Part shown: positions 20,480 through 31,852 of the stretch, piece after piece
Layout: each line of letters begins with the position of its first letter
How positions within the stretch are numbered: position 1 is the stretch's first letter
From: Gnetum montanum
Taxonomy: Eukaryota; Streptophyta; Gnetopsida; Gnetales; Gnetaceae
Assembly: GCA_015680685.1 (NCBI GenBank)
Contig: MNCI01008305.1
Location: 89,270 to 153,269, forward strand
Direction of reading: 5' to 3'
Length of the DNA stretch: 64,000 nt
Program-made: the position numbers and the translations under genes
Notes under the pieces: model-generated
What the model was told of the DNA's origin: nothing
Database searches by the model: none
The model's input: only the letters and a program-made list of their open reading frames with translations

Positions 20480-22550
20480 ATGGAGGAGATGGCCATTTGT
20501 GCTAACCATATACATGGCTTCTTAATTTTTTTTTATTTTTTGTCTTACACATTTTTGTCTTTGCAATTTTTTTCGTTTACATGTTTTTGATTTAAAATAT
20601 TTTTTCTATTTTACACCATTTTTGGTTTACACCATTGTTAGTACATTTACATCTTTCTTGAATATTTTACACTTTCTTATATATTTTACTTTGTTTTATT
20701 TGAATGTGATTTTTCATTTTTGGTAATAAACATGCTTTGTGCCAATAGGACATAGTGGTGTTGTAGCTGTTACTAATGGTGGTTTGTGCTTTATGTTTTG
20801 TTTGCTAATGTCTAGTTTCTATTTTTGGAATTTTTGTACCAATGGCTAAGTCATGATTTCTTTTTCATCAAATAGGTAGTGAGTCCACAACATCCACCTA
20901 TTCACAAACTCTATGGTTTTCCTTATTTTGGAAGTTTGAAGTCCCTTTCATTAAATAAACTTTTAATAAATTGGTAACCTTGGTAGTTTCTGAAATTGAA
21001 AAGGATTCAAAGGTTTACACAAGGTTTGACTTCAAGGGGACTTAATACTTTTTGTACTCTTCTACTTGCTTGGGTGCTTGAGTGTTTTCATAGAATTCTT
21101 ACTATTCCATGTCATCCAATAACAAGAAGTTGAATAAAGTCTTTGCATGGTGTGGTTTCCATTCGAAAAGAAAAAGAAAAAAAAGAGTAAGAAAAAACAA
21201 AAAATTCATGATGGGAATTCAAAGCACATCCCTTAGACAAATAAATGAGCTGCAAGCACTAGTTATGGGACTAGAAAGACATGTTACCCATGCTTGAAGG
21301 TCCCCTCTAACTAAGGTTCTCTCTCACTTCCTACTTCTCTTTTCTTCCCTTTATACAATGGTAGTTGTTCTATGGGTGCACTCTTGTGGCTCAAGGTGGT
21401 GGACCGGTTTTGGAGTGATGATGCAAAGTCATAGAATGAGGTTGGTTTTGGTCTAGACTAAGGATGCATCTTCTTAGGTCATTTTAAATACAAAACTCCA
21501 TAAGGGGTTTCTTATGATCTTAATTCAAAATTCCATTCCACCTTCTCCATCATCTGTCTCTATTGACCATAATTCACCTCACTGTTGGTGTCCATGTTCT
21601 TGATTCAGTGTCTTGGTCTAACATACTTGAATTCTTAGGTAGAATTTTTTGGGTTTTGATCCTTAACTTCCATCAACCATTAATCACCTACGGGGTCCAC
21701 GAACTCCTTAGGTTGAGGTTATGCAAGGGCAAACAAGGCATGTTCCTACTAAGGGGAGGATCCACTTGCATATCCCTTGGTTGGGTTCGTTAAGCACCTT
21801 ATCCTTAGGCATTCTTGCAATCAGAATCTCTTGTACACCCATCTTCTAAATCAAACCATGTGCTACTTTAAGTATTTTTTTCAATAAACACATTCTCCAT
21901 CGAATTTTTCAATTTTTTGAGATTTTAAAGATCCTCTTCAATGATTTCCTCATATTATTGGCTTTTTTGGGACTCCATGGACCCCAAATTCCTTGTATTT
22001 TTAAAGATATTCAAATTTCAAAATTTTTCCTCTAGGCTCCATATACAGGGCCCCATCAATGAAGTAGACTCATATACAAGGCCCTATATATAGGAGTCCT
22101 ATCGATGTAGGGGAAAAATTCTATATATATACGTGACCCCACTTGAAAATTTTTACATTTTCTCACAAATGCCAAGGGAGTTTTTCAAATTTTCAGAGCC
22201 CAGAACCTTCCAAAGCCCATAACTTCCTAATCATTTATCCAAATCACTTTGTTCTTAAACCTTGTAGCTACCAAAGATAAGCTCTTCATCATGGGGAACA
22301 AAAATGTGCCATTTTTTATTGAAAATTTTTGACCATTTTTCTAACTCCCACAAAGGTTTAACTTAGAGATCAACTATTAAACACAAAATTACAAGAGTTA
22401 AACCTTTCCAACAAGCTTCAGTGATAGGTACAATAAAAATTAATAAATAATTAATCTCCCATGGTCCAACTTTAGCCAAAGTGTAACTAACTAATGAGAG
22501 AAGGTATTCAAAAATTTAAAGTTACACATTGTATCTACTAATTCATGGAT
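20480..22550 (+). other. Spacer between integrase and ORF3 of element A
   Basis: About 2 kb of T-rich then mixed sequence without a recognisable frame. Near 22030-22140 the block ATATACAGGGCCCC / ATATACAAGGCCCT recurs as an imperfect short repeat. Long non-coding stretches before extra ORFs are common in Tat/Athila elements. Confidence 0.45.
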
Positions 22551-22559
22551 GTGCTATGA

Positions 22560-24330
22560 CCGTAGATGGCACCAAAAGTAAAGCACACGCAAGAAGTAGG
22601 ACCATCTCAACCAAGGGAGAAATGACCTAGAATGAGAAGGAGCAAAGAATAGGCCCAAGAAGAATCACTTGCAACCCATCCCTCTTAGGGAAGAGGCTAA
22701 GGTGGAATCTATTCAATAGATTCCAAAACTAGTAGCAGCAACAGAACACTCCCACTGGAATGATGCACCAATGCAACAAGAAAATCTTGAGGTGACCTTG
22801 ATAGAAGCTTGCCTAAGTCATATCAAATCAAGGGAGGTCCATAAAATGATGCTCCAAGAGTTAAAATTTGGCCTTTCCTAGAGCAAGCATTGAAAGAAGT
22901 GTAGGACCAACTGAAGACCTCTCCCATATGGCCAATCATCACTTCCACCAGGGAGTGGTACATGGGAGAGACATTTTTATCTTGAAAAAATAGGAAACTT
23001 GAATCCATGTTAAAAATCAAAGACATCTTAGTGTCTTACTTGGTGCAAGCCATTATTGAAGTGCTTAGGTTGGTAGAAACAAGGACAAATCTCACTAAGA
23101 TTCCAATGCAAGTGAACCTTAGCATTAAGAAAGAATGGATGTGATGGTGCTATGACGTCAACCACAAGGAGTTTGGTGTGCTCACATCGATAGAAGGGAT
23201 TCACTATAAGATTGCAGCCTTCCACCTCAATTTCATAGTAAGGCCAAGAAAAATCACTACCTTTTCTACCTAAGCATGTGCTACTCTGAGTGGAAGATTC
23301 CTTGTCAACCTTCCATAGCTAATCTATCTAGAGATGGAGAAGTGATTTAAAGAAAACGAACGTGGAAGAAAGGCACTCCCCTTCCCATGCCTCATTAGAA
23401 AACTCTATCGAAGGGGAGGAATAGTGCATTATATGAATGATGTTGTCAGGTATGCTTCAACGACTAATTAGGAGGAGATGATGAAAGATAAAATTCATGC
23501 AACTACCATTCAAGAAGAGGAGTAGCAACCACCACCTCCACCTGCCACTCAAACAACCATGCTAGACATCGCTACAATAGCCCAACAATTGTGTGAGTAC
23601 CAAGAAAGGCTCTTGAGTGAATAAGAGCAATACATAGAGCTTCTATAATGATGTGTTTTTCATTTACTTCAAATCTAGCTTTCTCAAATTTACATAGGCT
23701 CTTGAGTGAATAAGAGTAATACATAGAGCAACTCAAGCTCTAGGTATTCCATCATCTATCAAAAATCTACATGAAGGAGTTGCAAATTGAGGAGATGATG
23801 GAATACATAGAGCTTGCCAATCTCTGATAGGTAAATTTGGCCATTTTGACTATTGGATAGCCATGGTCAAAATTGGAGAAATAGGTGGATATCTCATACT
23901 TGCTATACAAGGACAAGTTCAAGCATCACAAAGACACCAAGCTAAAGCTTGCAGTGGCAAACTTTAAACTTGAAGTTCTCAAGGGCAAATAAACTAATCA
24001 AAGATCTACCATTGAGAACCTAGCTAGAAGGATGTCGAACACAAATGGTTTGTGTCCTAGTTAGTCAACGTAAATAAGATGTTCCTGGTAATGCCCTATC
24101 TGTGGAATATCCCCATTCTAGCCCACATTGATGATGCTATGTGGATTGTGAATGATCCCTAGAGTAAGGAGAAGAAGATAAAGGCATTACTAGATGCTGT
24201 TTGCCTTCCATTAGAGGTTGCAATTGTAGTAGGATAGCCACAACCACCTTAGCCACTGCATGTGCTTGAAGCTAGTGAAGGTCCTTTAGAACCTCAAAAA
24301 CCTCCACTGCCTAGGACTGTTTGATCTTCT
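22560..24330 (+). pseudogene. Element A ORF3: plant transposon-protein-like domain plus coiled coil
   Basis: Broken reading frame after integrase. It contains IKDILVSYLVQAIIEVLRL, then RKALPFPCLIRKLYRRGGI (about 23365-23425). That matches ALPFPCLIMKLCKHASILG in B's ORF3, which places it in the same PF20167-like family. Downstream segments IATIAQQLCEYQERLLSE and LQIEEMMEYIELANL are heptad-like and fit a C-terminal coiled coil. Repeated TAG stops and frameshifts inactivate it. The shared ORF3 links A and B as one family. Confidence 0.55.
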
Positions 24331-24545
24331 CCATCATCTTCATGCCATTAGAGGATGTGCTATCTAGTTTTGTGTAGTCATGTCATGGTGTTTAATTTTG
24401 TGTCATGAACACCATAATTTTTGTAATTTGTTTATTTGTACACTTGGGCACTCAGTTTTGTTATGTCAATTTATTATGTTAGGAGTCAATCAATAATCTC
24501 ATAGGTTTTCAATTTTGTAAAGGAACTCAAACATGAGTTTTCATT

Positions 24546-24559
24546 AAATTGTGAGGGTA
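24546..24559 (+). other. Polypurine tract of element A
   Basis: AAATTGTGAGGGTA ends exactly where the 3' LTR begins with TGATGAGTG. The same kind of tract precedes the LTRs of B and C in their own direction. Confidence 0.5.
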
Positions 24560-25469
24560 TGATGAGTGTCAAAGTGTTGCTTCGATGGGCCCCCATTGAT
24601 GGGGCCCCATTTACATGGTGTTGCCTTGTCGACGTAGCATTTAGTATGTCTACAGGGCCCCGTTGATGTAGTCCTGTAATAAAAACTATAAATATGAGCT
24701 CAAAACCATGTTTATGGGATATCAAGTCATAGTAGTAGAAGAGCTCTTATAGTTTTTCCATTTGAAAGTTAGAATATTTCTTTGAGTGCCCGCAATAGGA
24801 GTCAAAAAGTCTATGGATCTTTATTTGAACATTTTTATACCTGAACCACACTAGTATGTATGGTAATAAAGAAGAGCATTTTGATCAAATCTTACAACAC
24901 TTAGAATAGATTAATGATTTATTTATGCATTCATTATTTTCATTAAATATGTAATTAATTAAGCTAAATTATAATTTAAGAAATCAATTAATTGTTTAAG
25001 CTAAATAGATTAAACGCATAAGTACAACCACTTCAAGCATAAACACATATTTGCTTGGTAATCCGAGTAGTGTTATTGCTTGGTGTGCCCAATAACATAG
25101 TGCTTGGTAACCTAGAAATGGATACATGGGTTCAGGATGTGTATAGAAAGTGGGATCAAATGATTATGTTAGGACTAGTTAGAGGCTAGTTAAGTAGTTA
25201 AATTATATTAGTTATTAAACCACTTCATCTCTTTACTTTAAGTATCAAGAAACATAAAACAATAATAATTATATGCCTTAATTACACTTAACCATACCTT
25301 CATACATCACTAGTGTAATTGGGAAGACAACGAATGATCATTAGGGCAAGCTTTACTTCCTAGACAACTAGTGTACCAAAGACATAGAGTCCATGAAATT
25401 TGACCGGAGCATGCATGAATGCTTTGTGATTCGTATGGTTGAGCATAGGGGTACCTTCACTGCTGATCA
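24560..25469 (+). repeat. 3' LTR of element A (shared middle LTR)
   Basis: 910 bp, TGATGAGTGTC to CTGCTGATCA, aligned with 4362-5295. TATAAATA is at 24687-24694. It is followed not by unrelated flank but by a decayed primer site TTAGTGCCATGTTTGGGA (25470-25487) and gag, so it also serves as the 5' LTR of a second unit. Confidence 0.8.
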
Positions 25470-26740
25470 TTAGTGCCATGTTTGGGAACTCTTTTTTGTT
25501 GAAACATGTGCTATCTAGGATTAGTGAACATTATTAATATCATTGAAAAAACCACAAGGTCAACATCATTCTCAAATTATATCATTACAAAAGCACATGG
25601 ATATTTTATCTATTTGCAAAATGTCTTCTTCTCACATGCATGAATATGTCAAACCGCTAGTCCCACAAGAGTGCAAGGTGGTATATACTCATCCAAATGA
25701 GTATGTACCTGATTTCATCTTCATCCTACACCAGGATGAACAACTGTGATGGCGTGATATGGAAGGCAACATTGTAATGCCTCCCGATCAATCTATGACC
25801 ATGATGCTGCTTCAAACTCTTTTGAAGTAAGGTATTCATGATCTTCAAGAGGAGTATGTTGTGCATGATTATGACTACCAGGACTACCATCCCACTGAAA
25901 CACAACACGAAAGAGATTGAGACCAGGAGAAGCAACATGAGTTTGCAAAGGGAAAATGGTTCACCAATCCCTTGTTCCTACTTAACCAAGATGATAATAA
26001 GGGCCCTTTCTCTAGAGGCTCTCAACATGAAAATTCTCCACCCCTCATCATTGATGATGGAGGTGTGAACTGAATCTACATTTCACTATTAACAAACTAG
26101 GTTTCAACAAGGTAGGCGCTTGGATAAGTGTCAAGATGATATGAAACCTAACAAACGTGTTGTGACAACAAAAGGGGAGTTGGCAAATATCATGGTAATG
26201 GCAGTCCTCCTTTCTCTTTGTCCTCNTCTTAGACATGACCAATATCCCAAGATTTAAGGGGGGATATAACTATGATGTGCAAAACCATCTACAAGCCTTT
26301 CACAATGCCTACACCTTACAAAACATAGAGAATGATTGATAGAAATTGAAGCTATTCTTCAAGAAACTCATCAAAGAGGTAGAAAGCTGGTACTAGTCCT
26401 TGGAGCTAGAATCTATCCATTGATGGAGTAAAATGCTCAAACTATTCAATGATAAATACCAAATGTACACTAGAGTGTCCAATTTGAGAAGGCAAATCCA
26501 AGGCTAGAAATAGAGAACACATGAACCCTTGGATGCCACCATGGGCACATCTTATTTTGTTATAGATTGATGCCCTAGCCATGATTATTCTTAGAGGGAA
26601 CAAATCTGCCACATCATAGATGGGCTTAAAGCAGGAACAAAAAGAACTCTTGGGGTTTATGCCCAAGGGAGACTATCTGAACTAAGAGCTCATAAAATAT
26701 AAAGGCTAATAAAGTAGGTAGCAAAAGAAGAAGGTGAGTT
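25470..26740 (+). pseudogene. Second primer site and gag of the tandem A copy (truncated)
   Basis: This is collinear with 5296-6815 of A. Start ATG is 25621 (MSSSHMHEYVKPLVPQEC). One codon that is TAG in the first copy is still GAG here (PNEYVP versus PN then stop). A single N at 26226 coincides with about 250 bases of the first copy that are missing (6066-6318). The capsid part (26240-26700) is matched with stops. The copy ends at AAGAAGGTGAGTT 26740, mid-gag, where LINE sequence begins. Confidence 0.75.
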
Positions 26741-29100
26741 ATGACCTAATCAAGGAAACCCTTTTCATTTTTGCTTAGACCTAATCAATAGTAGGCATGA
26801 ACGATAATTACAAGTTTCTTATGCCATTAACTTGGGGTGAGTTGGAGTGGGCCATTTTCTTGTTGAAAATTGCTAAAGCTCTAGGACCTAATGGATGATC
26901 TATCAAATTCTTTAAGAAATACATTGATATCCTAGGCAGGAGTATTTTGGATGCATTCAATCTAATGCTTTAATGGTAGCAGGTATAATGCAACATCAAC
27001 TACTCCATAATTGTGCTTGTCCCCAAGGTCATGAATCCCATCAAGCCTTCCCCGTTTAGGTCCATTATGATTTCTAATACTTGGTTTCACCTCTTTACAA
27101 AAATGTTGGTTAGGATGATGATGTTGCTAATGCTAACTCTAGTGGATGTACAACAAACTAGATTTATCAAAGGACGATATACCTAGAACTAGGTCATCTT
27201 ATTACAAGAGATTCTACACTCCCTCTAGGAGGTAAAATATCCAAGTATGTGCCTTAAGGTTGATATTATGAAAGCCTATGACACTATTAGCTAGAATGCT
27301 CTCAAAGACATCATGAGAAGAGAGGGACTTTATCAAAAGTTCATTAACCTATGCATTCACTTACATGTGTCAACTATGTATTCCTTTGATATTGAGGGCA
27401 AGCCTTGGAGGTTCTCCTTCCTTAGTCATGGATTAAGATAAGGGGACCCCTTGTTCCCTTACCTCTTTATAATAGCAATGAATATGATGCAATCATATTA
27501 TAAAATGAAAGGTGTTAGAGAATTGGAGATTGTTAATGTGGAATGCTTATTGGAATATTATGTAGATGATATGATCTTGTTATCATGCACTACGGTTCCC
27601 TAGGCCCAAGTAATGAATAAAGCTCTCTACAATATGGCTAAGGAGGTTGGACTTGAAATAAAAAAAGGGAAATCTATACTACACTGACTTAATACTAAAT
27701 TATGCATGAAGGGAGTGCTTAGCTAGGTGTTGGGCATCCACCTAGGGATGGTGACAAATTCCTATGTATGCTTAGCATAAGAATAAATCTTAGTCCAAGC
27801 TAATCCAAAAGCTTTAGTAGTGCATTAGGCACTAGACAACATGCTTTCTAACTAGAAATGGAAAACTAGTTCTTATGACCTTCATCCATTCTACCATCAT
27901 TAGACTCATTGCTTCAATAACCTTACCCACAAAGAACATCATACAAAGAGTAAATTAGTTAGTAAAAAACTTTATTTGAATGGGGGGAAAGTGGGGGAAT
28001 GCATACATCTTGTTTGCTAGGATACTTTGGCCAAGTCCAAAGTGGTTAAGAGTCTTGAGGTCCTAAAATTCCATGATGCCATCACCATGTGGTACTAGCT
28101 CCTCATCAACTAGTTGATGTAATCTAACAATAACATGGCCTAGTGGATTCACATCATGAAAAGCAAATACTAGTGGTGGATTGCGAGAACTCAAGACTTA
28201 CAAAATTGATGGGCTCTTTGTAGACATGTGCTTACAATGTCACAAGGAAAAATGTTGGGGGCACAACTATGCAATGTTATCAAAAATAAATACCTGACAA
28301 TTGAATGATGGATGGTGATTTGGGCATAAAGTATTTCAAGAAAAATAAAAGTGTTCCCTGGGCTCGCATTTCATGTTGCTCTATTCGTGCACTTCTTGCT
28401 TTAAGAGTAGGGCTTGAATATCACTAACACCTATCCACTTTATGCATCAATGCCTGAAATGATACATCACTTTCCTTATCAATGTTGCTTTGTTGATGCC
28501 ATTTGGTGGGCTATTATGCTTTAATTATCAATCATGTTGGTTTGGTACTTTAATGCTTTGATGATTCTTTGGTGTCTGTGGAGGGCTTGTAATGCCCTAA
28601 TCTTTCATTTTGAGCTGCTTCGCCCTCCCATGTAGGTTACAATGCTTGGTTTTTGGTTGTGGCATGAGGCTACTTGCACGATGGATATTACACTTAGTTA
28701 TGAGCATACTTGTGTGGGATATCATGGAAATTAGGTTTTGTAGGGTTTAGTTTCTCGTGTTGGGTGGTTTGATCTTCTTCCATTGCTACAAGATGACCCT
28801 AAGCTCAATGATGACTCATTCTATCGAAACTAGCAAGATGGCTCTAGCACTTTTAGAGTGTGAATTATTCTCACTAAAGAGGCTATTTCTAAGTACCCAT
28901 GTATTCCTATAGATAGGAAAGTGATTCTCCCCATGGAGAGAGGGTTTCATGATGTAAAGGGTTTCTTCCAAGGACTTGTTCCCAAAATGGGAAGTGGTTA
29001 GGTGTCCAAGTTAGCCCTATCATCAAGCTAATTGATCACTTTTTCATTCAATTGGAAAATATTTGGAAGCTACAAGGAGTACATTTCATGTTTTTTAAGT
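26741..29100 (+). pseudogene. LINE ORF2 reverse transcriptase
   Basis: The non-LTR RT domain is readable mostly in one frame. It starts with an N-terminal block ending AKALGPNG, then SIIVLVPKVMNPIKP (I-x-L-x-P-K), RFIKGRY (x-F-x-x-G-R), motif A KVDIMKAYD at 27256-27282, and motif B HGLR-stop-GDPLFPYLF at 27427-27465 (TAA in place of Gln). Motif C is EYYVDD with YVDD at 27559-27570, then LGIHLGM near 27735. TAG at 27292-27294 stands for the Trp after motif A. The endonuclease domain is not present upstream, because the copy starts abruptly at the A junction. The dead RT is followed by long decayed sequence. Confidence 0.75.
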
Positions 29101-30412
29101 GCCTATGGTCAGGCCAAAGTGTTAACCTCCTGAATTTTTTTCTTGCTTCGGTACAACATCAAAGGAGGTATTGACATTCAGGCTTGATCTTACCACTTTG
29201 AAATGTGGGGTGGCTATTGGAGCTGCAACCAACTTGACCCGCATTGTGCATAGTAGTCTTTGAGCATCAGAGGTTGGTCCTAGATGTAGCTCCTCCTCCA
29301 ACCTTCTTAACATTGGAGACTTTGGGAATGATGTCATGTGGGACTAGGCAAGGGATGAGGATAGTTGTTGAGCCTCCTATACTTGGCTCAGCCTTACCCA
29401 ATGCTAAACATATTTAGTGGTTACTCCAAGAAAAATTTAATGTTGAATTGACTAGGATCATCAAAGAGGTTGCTACTAGGGCTCGCATGGACAAGTGGGT
29501 CCTATGGAAGGCTAAATGATAGAAGCATGAATAGGAATACTTACATTTGGTAGAGCAAGAAAAGTTGAAATGCATAAAAAGGGCTAAGGAGGAATAATAA
29601 TGTATAGACTTCAAGGAGGCAACAATCAAGAATGAGGTTGAGGATGAGCTACACAAGTAGATTAGATAGAAGCTACAACATGAGAAATAAGAATGTAGGG
29701 AATGCAAGGAAGTGAAGCTAGAATAAAAAGAGAAAGACTGGCTTGATGAAGAGTAGTTACAAAAATAGTAGGACAAATTCCATGAGACCAATGTGCACCA
29801 TTAACGTCAAGAAGACAAGTGCCCCTATGTTATCATGTACATAAATCACAATACATCCTGGCCTACTCTTTGCAAGTACATTAGGAGGACCTTGGTTAAG
29901 CTCCATTTGGACATGATTAGGGATGAGGTCAAACACATGATGAAGAAGAAAAAATACAAGAAATTTCAACAAGGTATGATGTTTGTGACTATAGAGCAGC
30001 TACAAGAAATCTTAGATGTAATTCACTCCTAAGTACAGGCTACATGCCTGTGTACTAGATTGCCAAGACCACTATAGGATGTGCTCGGTTGAAGGGCTCT
30101 AGCTGTTCTAGTTTTGGTGCTATGACTTTCTATGATTATGGGTTCTTTGGGTGCATCTAGGTTAGCCTTTCATCAATATTTTATCTTGGGAACTAGGGCA
30201 CTTCCTCACTATCAAGTCCCTTGAGATGGATCATTATTAGATTTTTCTAGTTTTTGGGTTTTTGGCTTTGCCCCCTAGGCTTGTTCTTTGTTGTCCTATT
30301 CCTTGGAAGCTTCTTCTCCCCTGCAAACATATGGGAAAGAGGGGTGTCTCTCCCCTAGTTTTTTTGTACATATGATTTTGTGGGTGTGTTAATATAACTA
30401 CTTGAACTCTTC
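29101..30412 (+). pseudogene. Decayed 3' part of the LINE, with Lys/Glu-rich frame
   Basis: From 29410 to 30030 one frame is coding-like with scattered stops. It is rich in Lys and Glu (VEQEKLKCIKRAKEE, IKNEVEDELHK, VKHMMKKKKYKKFQQGM) and suggests a coiled coil; I do not recognise the protein. The last part (30240-30400) encodes hydrophobic, Gly/Phe-rich nonsense ending near TTTTTTTGTACATATG, like the 3' UTR of plant LINEs. No poly-A tail is visible; a CA/TG tract follows. Membership in the LINE is inferred from position. Confidence 0.35.
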
Positions 30413-30413
30413 T

Positions 30414-30453
30414 ACACACACACACACACATCACATGATGTGTGTGTGTGTAT
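30414..30453. repeat. CA/TG inverted repeat
   Basis: A (CA)n tract ending ATCA (to 30433) is followed after two bases by TGATGTGTGTGTGTG (from 30436). The two arms are complementary over at least 13 bases, giving a near-loopless hairpin. Confidence 0.7.
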
Positions 30454-30474
30454 GTACCTTAATATATATAATCC

Positions 30475-30570
30475 AATTAGAACTTTATAATTCAACATCG
30501 CCTACCAAAATCAAACCCATGACTTGAAGCTTTCAAATTATAAGTCTTCTCCACTAGGTTAACACGTCAT
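30475..30570 (-). repeat. tRNA-derived SINE-like copy 3
   Basis: Minus strand TTAACCTAGTGG (complement of 30551-30562) is an A box. GGGTTTGATTTTGG (complement of 30505-30518) is a B box with C-to-T changes from GGTTCGATTCC. Spacing between them is 32 bases. The tail AGGCGATGTTGAATTATAA is shared with copies 1 and 2. Confidence 0.55.
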
Positions 30571-30823
30571 TGCTATGCTAAATAATTAGATTGTGGATAC
30601 ACCACAAGACATACATCCAACATGATACTTTAGAAGAATTATAGAGAAATATATGATGCCTTAAGTAATAGGCTTGCTATTTGAGCTATGTTCTTGTTGA
30701 AGATGCATATATCAATAGATAAGAACATGCACATTGTAACCATACAAGTTACATGTTGGCTTTAATGGATATGTTGAGATACCTGTAACCTAGAAGCATG
30801 ATAAAAATATAAGTTTAGAAGAG

Positions 30824-31852
30824 TTAGAAAGAGCAATAGGTATCCCTCATGTCCAACCATACAAATCATAAGCATTCACCTACAATCTGGTAGAATTCTA
30901 TGGATGACACTAGTGTGGTATCTACATTATTAAGTATTGATCATTGGTTACTATCTTTCCACTTAAACTAGTGGTAGCTTTGTCATGTATGATTTAGTCT
31001 AAAGTAAGGCATGTGATTCTTGATGTTGTGTGGTCCTTAAACTAACTAGATAATCATGTAGAAATTAATTATTTAAACTAATTAATAATAAGAAGATAAA
31101 TCCTAATCTATCCTAAGAATTATGTGTCCATTCCCAACTTGCGATACATGTTCTAAATTCATGTACCCACTTCTAGGATAAATAAGTGTTATGCTACTAC
31201 GTGAACCAAGTAGTAACACTATTGGGATTATCAAGTGAATACTTGTTTACACTCAAAACTAGTCGCACTCATTCTACCAATTGATTAACATGCATGGAAT
31301 TGTAAATGTTAACTAACAACATAGAAAATAAATTTCATAGAAAGTAAATCTATTCTAAGTCAAAGTGTTGCAATGAATATGAATCAATCTTGATCTTATT
31401 GTTGTTCATGAAATATGTCCAAGTACAATGCCACTCGAATAAGATACCATACAACTAACTCAAGTTCACATTGCAGGCACTCACTAACTATTTGCTAAGA
31501 TTATGAAATAAAACTGTAAGAGTCTAGCTACACTACTAACCAAATGGTGCTAAAAATGTGGTAGGTGCTTGCATATTTATAGGAAAATACAAGCATTTCA
31601 TCAATGGGAATGCGTTAATGCATTTAGTTACATTGACAAGGATGCATTGACGCAACTAAGTTATAGAAAATGTGATATCACATCTACAATGTAGCTACCA
31701 ACTGAGATGCACTAATAGGGGTACTACATCATAGATGTAATGTAGCATATATGATATAACATCTAAGATATCTCAAACAATTGATACACTTGAAAAAATG
31801 ATGCTTCATGATGTTCCCATGACTCAACTACATGACATATTAGGCCTCATCA
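30824..31852 (-). repeat. 3' LTR of element C
   Basis: A diverged relative of B's LTRs in the same orientation. Shared blocks include TGTCATGTATGATTTAGTCT, ATATGTCCAAGTACAATGCC, CACTCGAATAAGATACCATA and TGCATATTTATAGG. On minus the TATA box is the complement of 31574-31581. The right end is CCTCATCA (31852), followed by TATCTCCATGACT, which matches B's TACCCCCATGATT polypurine side. The left end is blurred. Confidence 0.65.

Larger units (their letters stand above)
4362..25469 (+). mobile_element. Element A: Tat/Athila-type Ty3/gypsy retrotransposon (decayed)
   Basis: The order on the plus strand is 5' LTR (4362-5295), primer site, gag, protease, an interruption by element B (8376-17297), RT, RNase H, integrase, a long spacer, ORF3, polypurine tract and 3' LTR (24560-25469). 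PR-RT-RH-IN order with integrase last defines Ty3/gypsy. The Asp-type primer site and an extra ORF after integrase point to the Athila/Tat branch. Without B it is about 12.2 kb. Every ORF carries several stops and frameshifts, so it is inactive. A second gag copy follows the 3' LTR, so the true structure is a tandem pair sharing the middle LTR. Confidence 0.75.
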
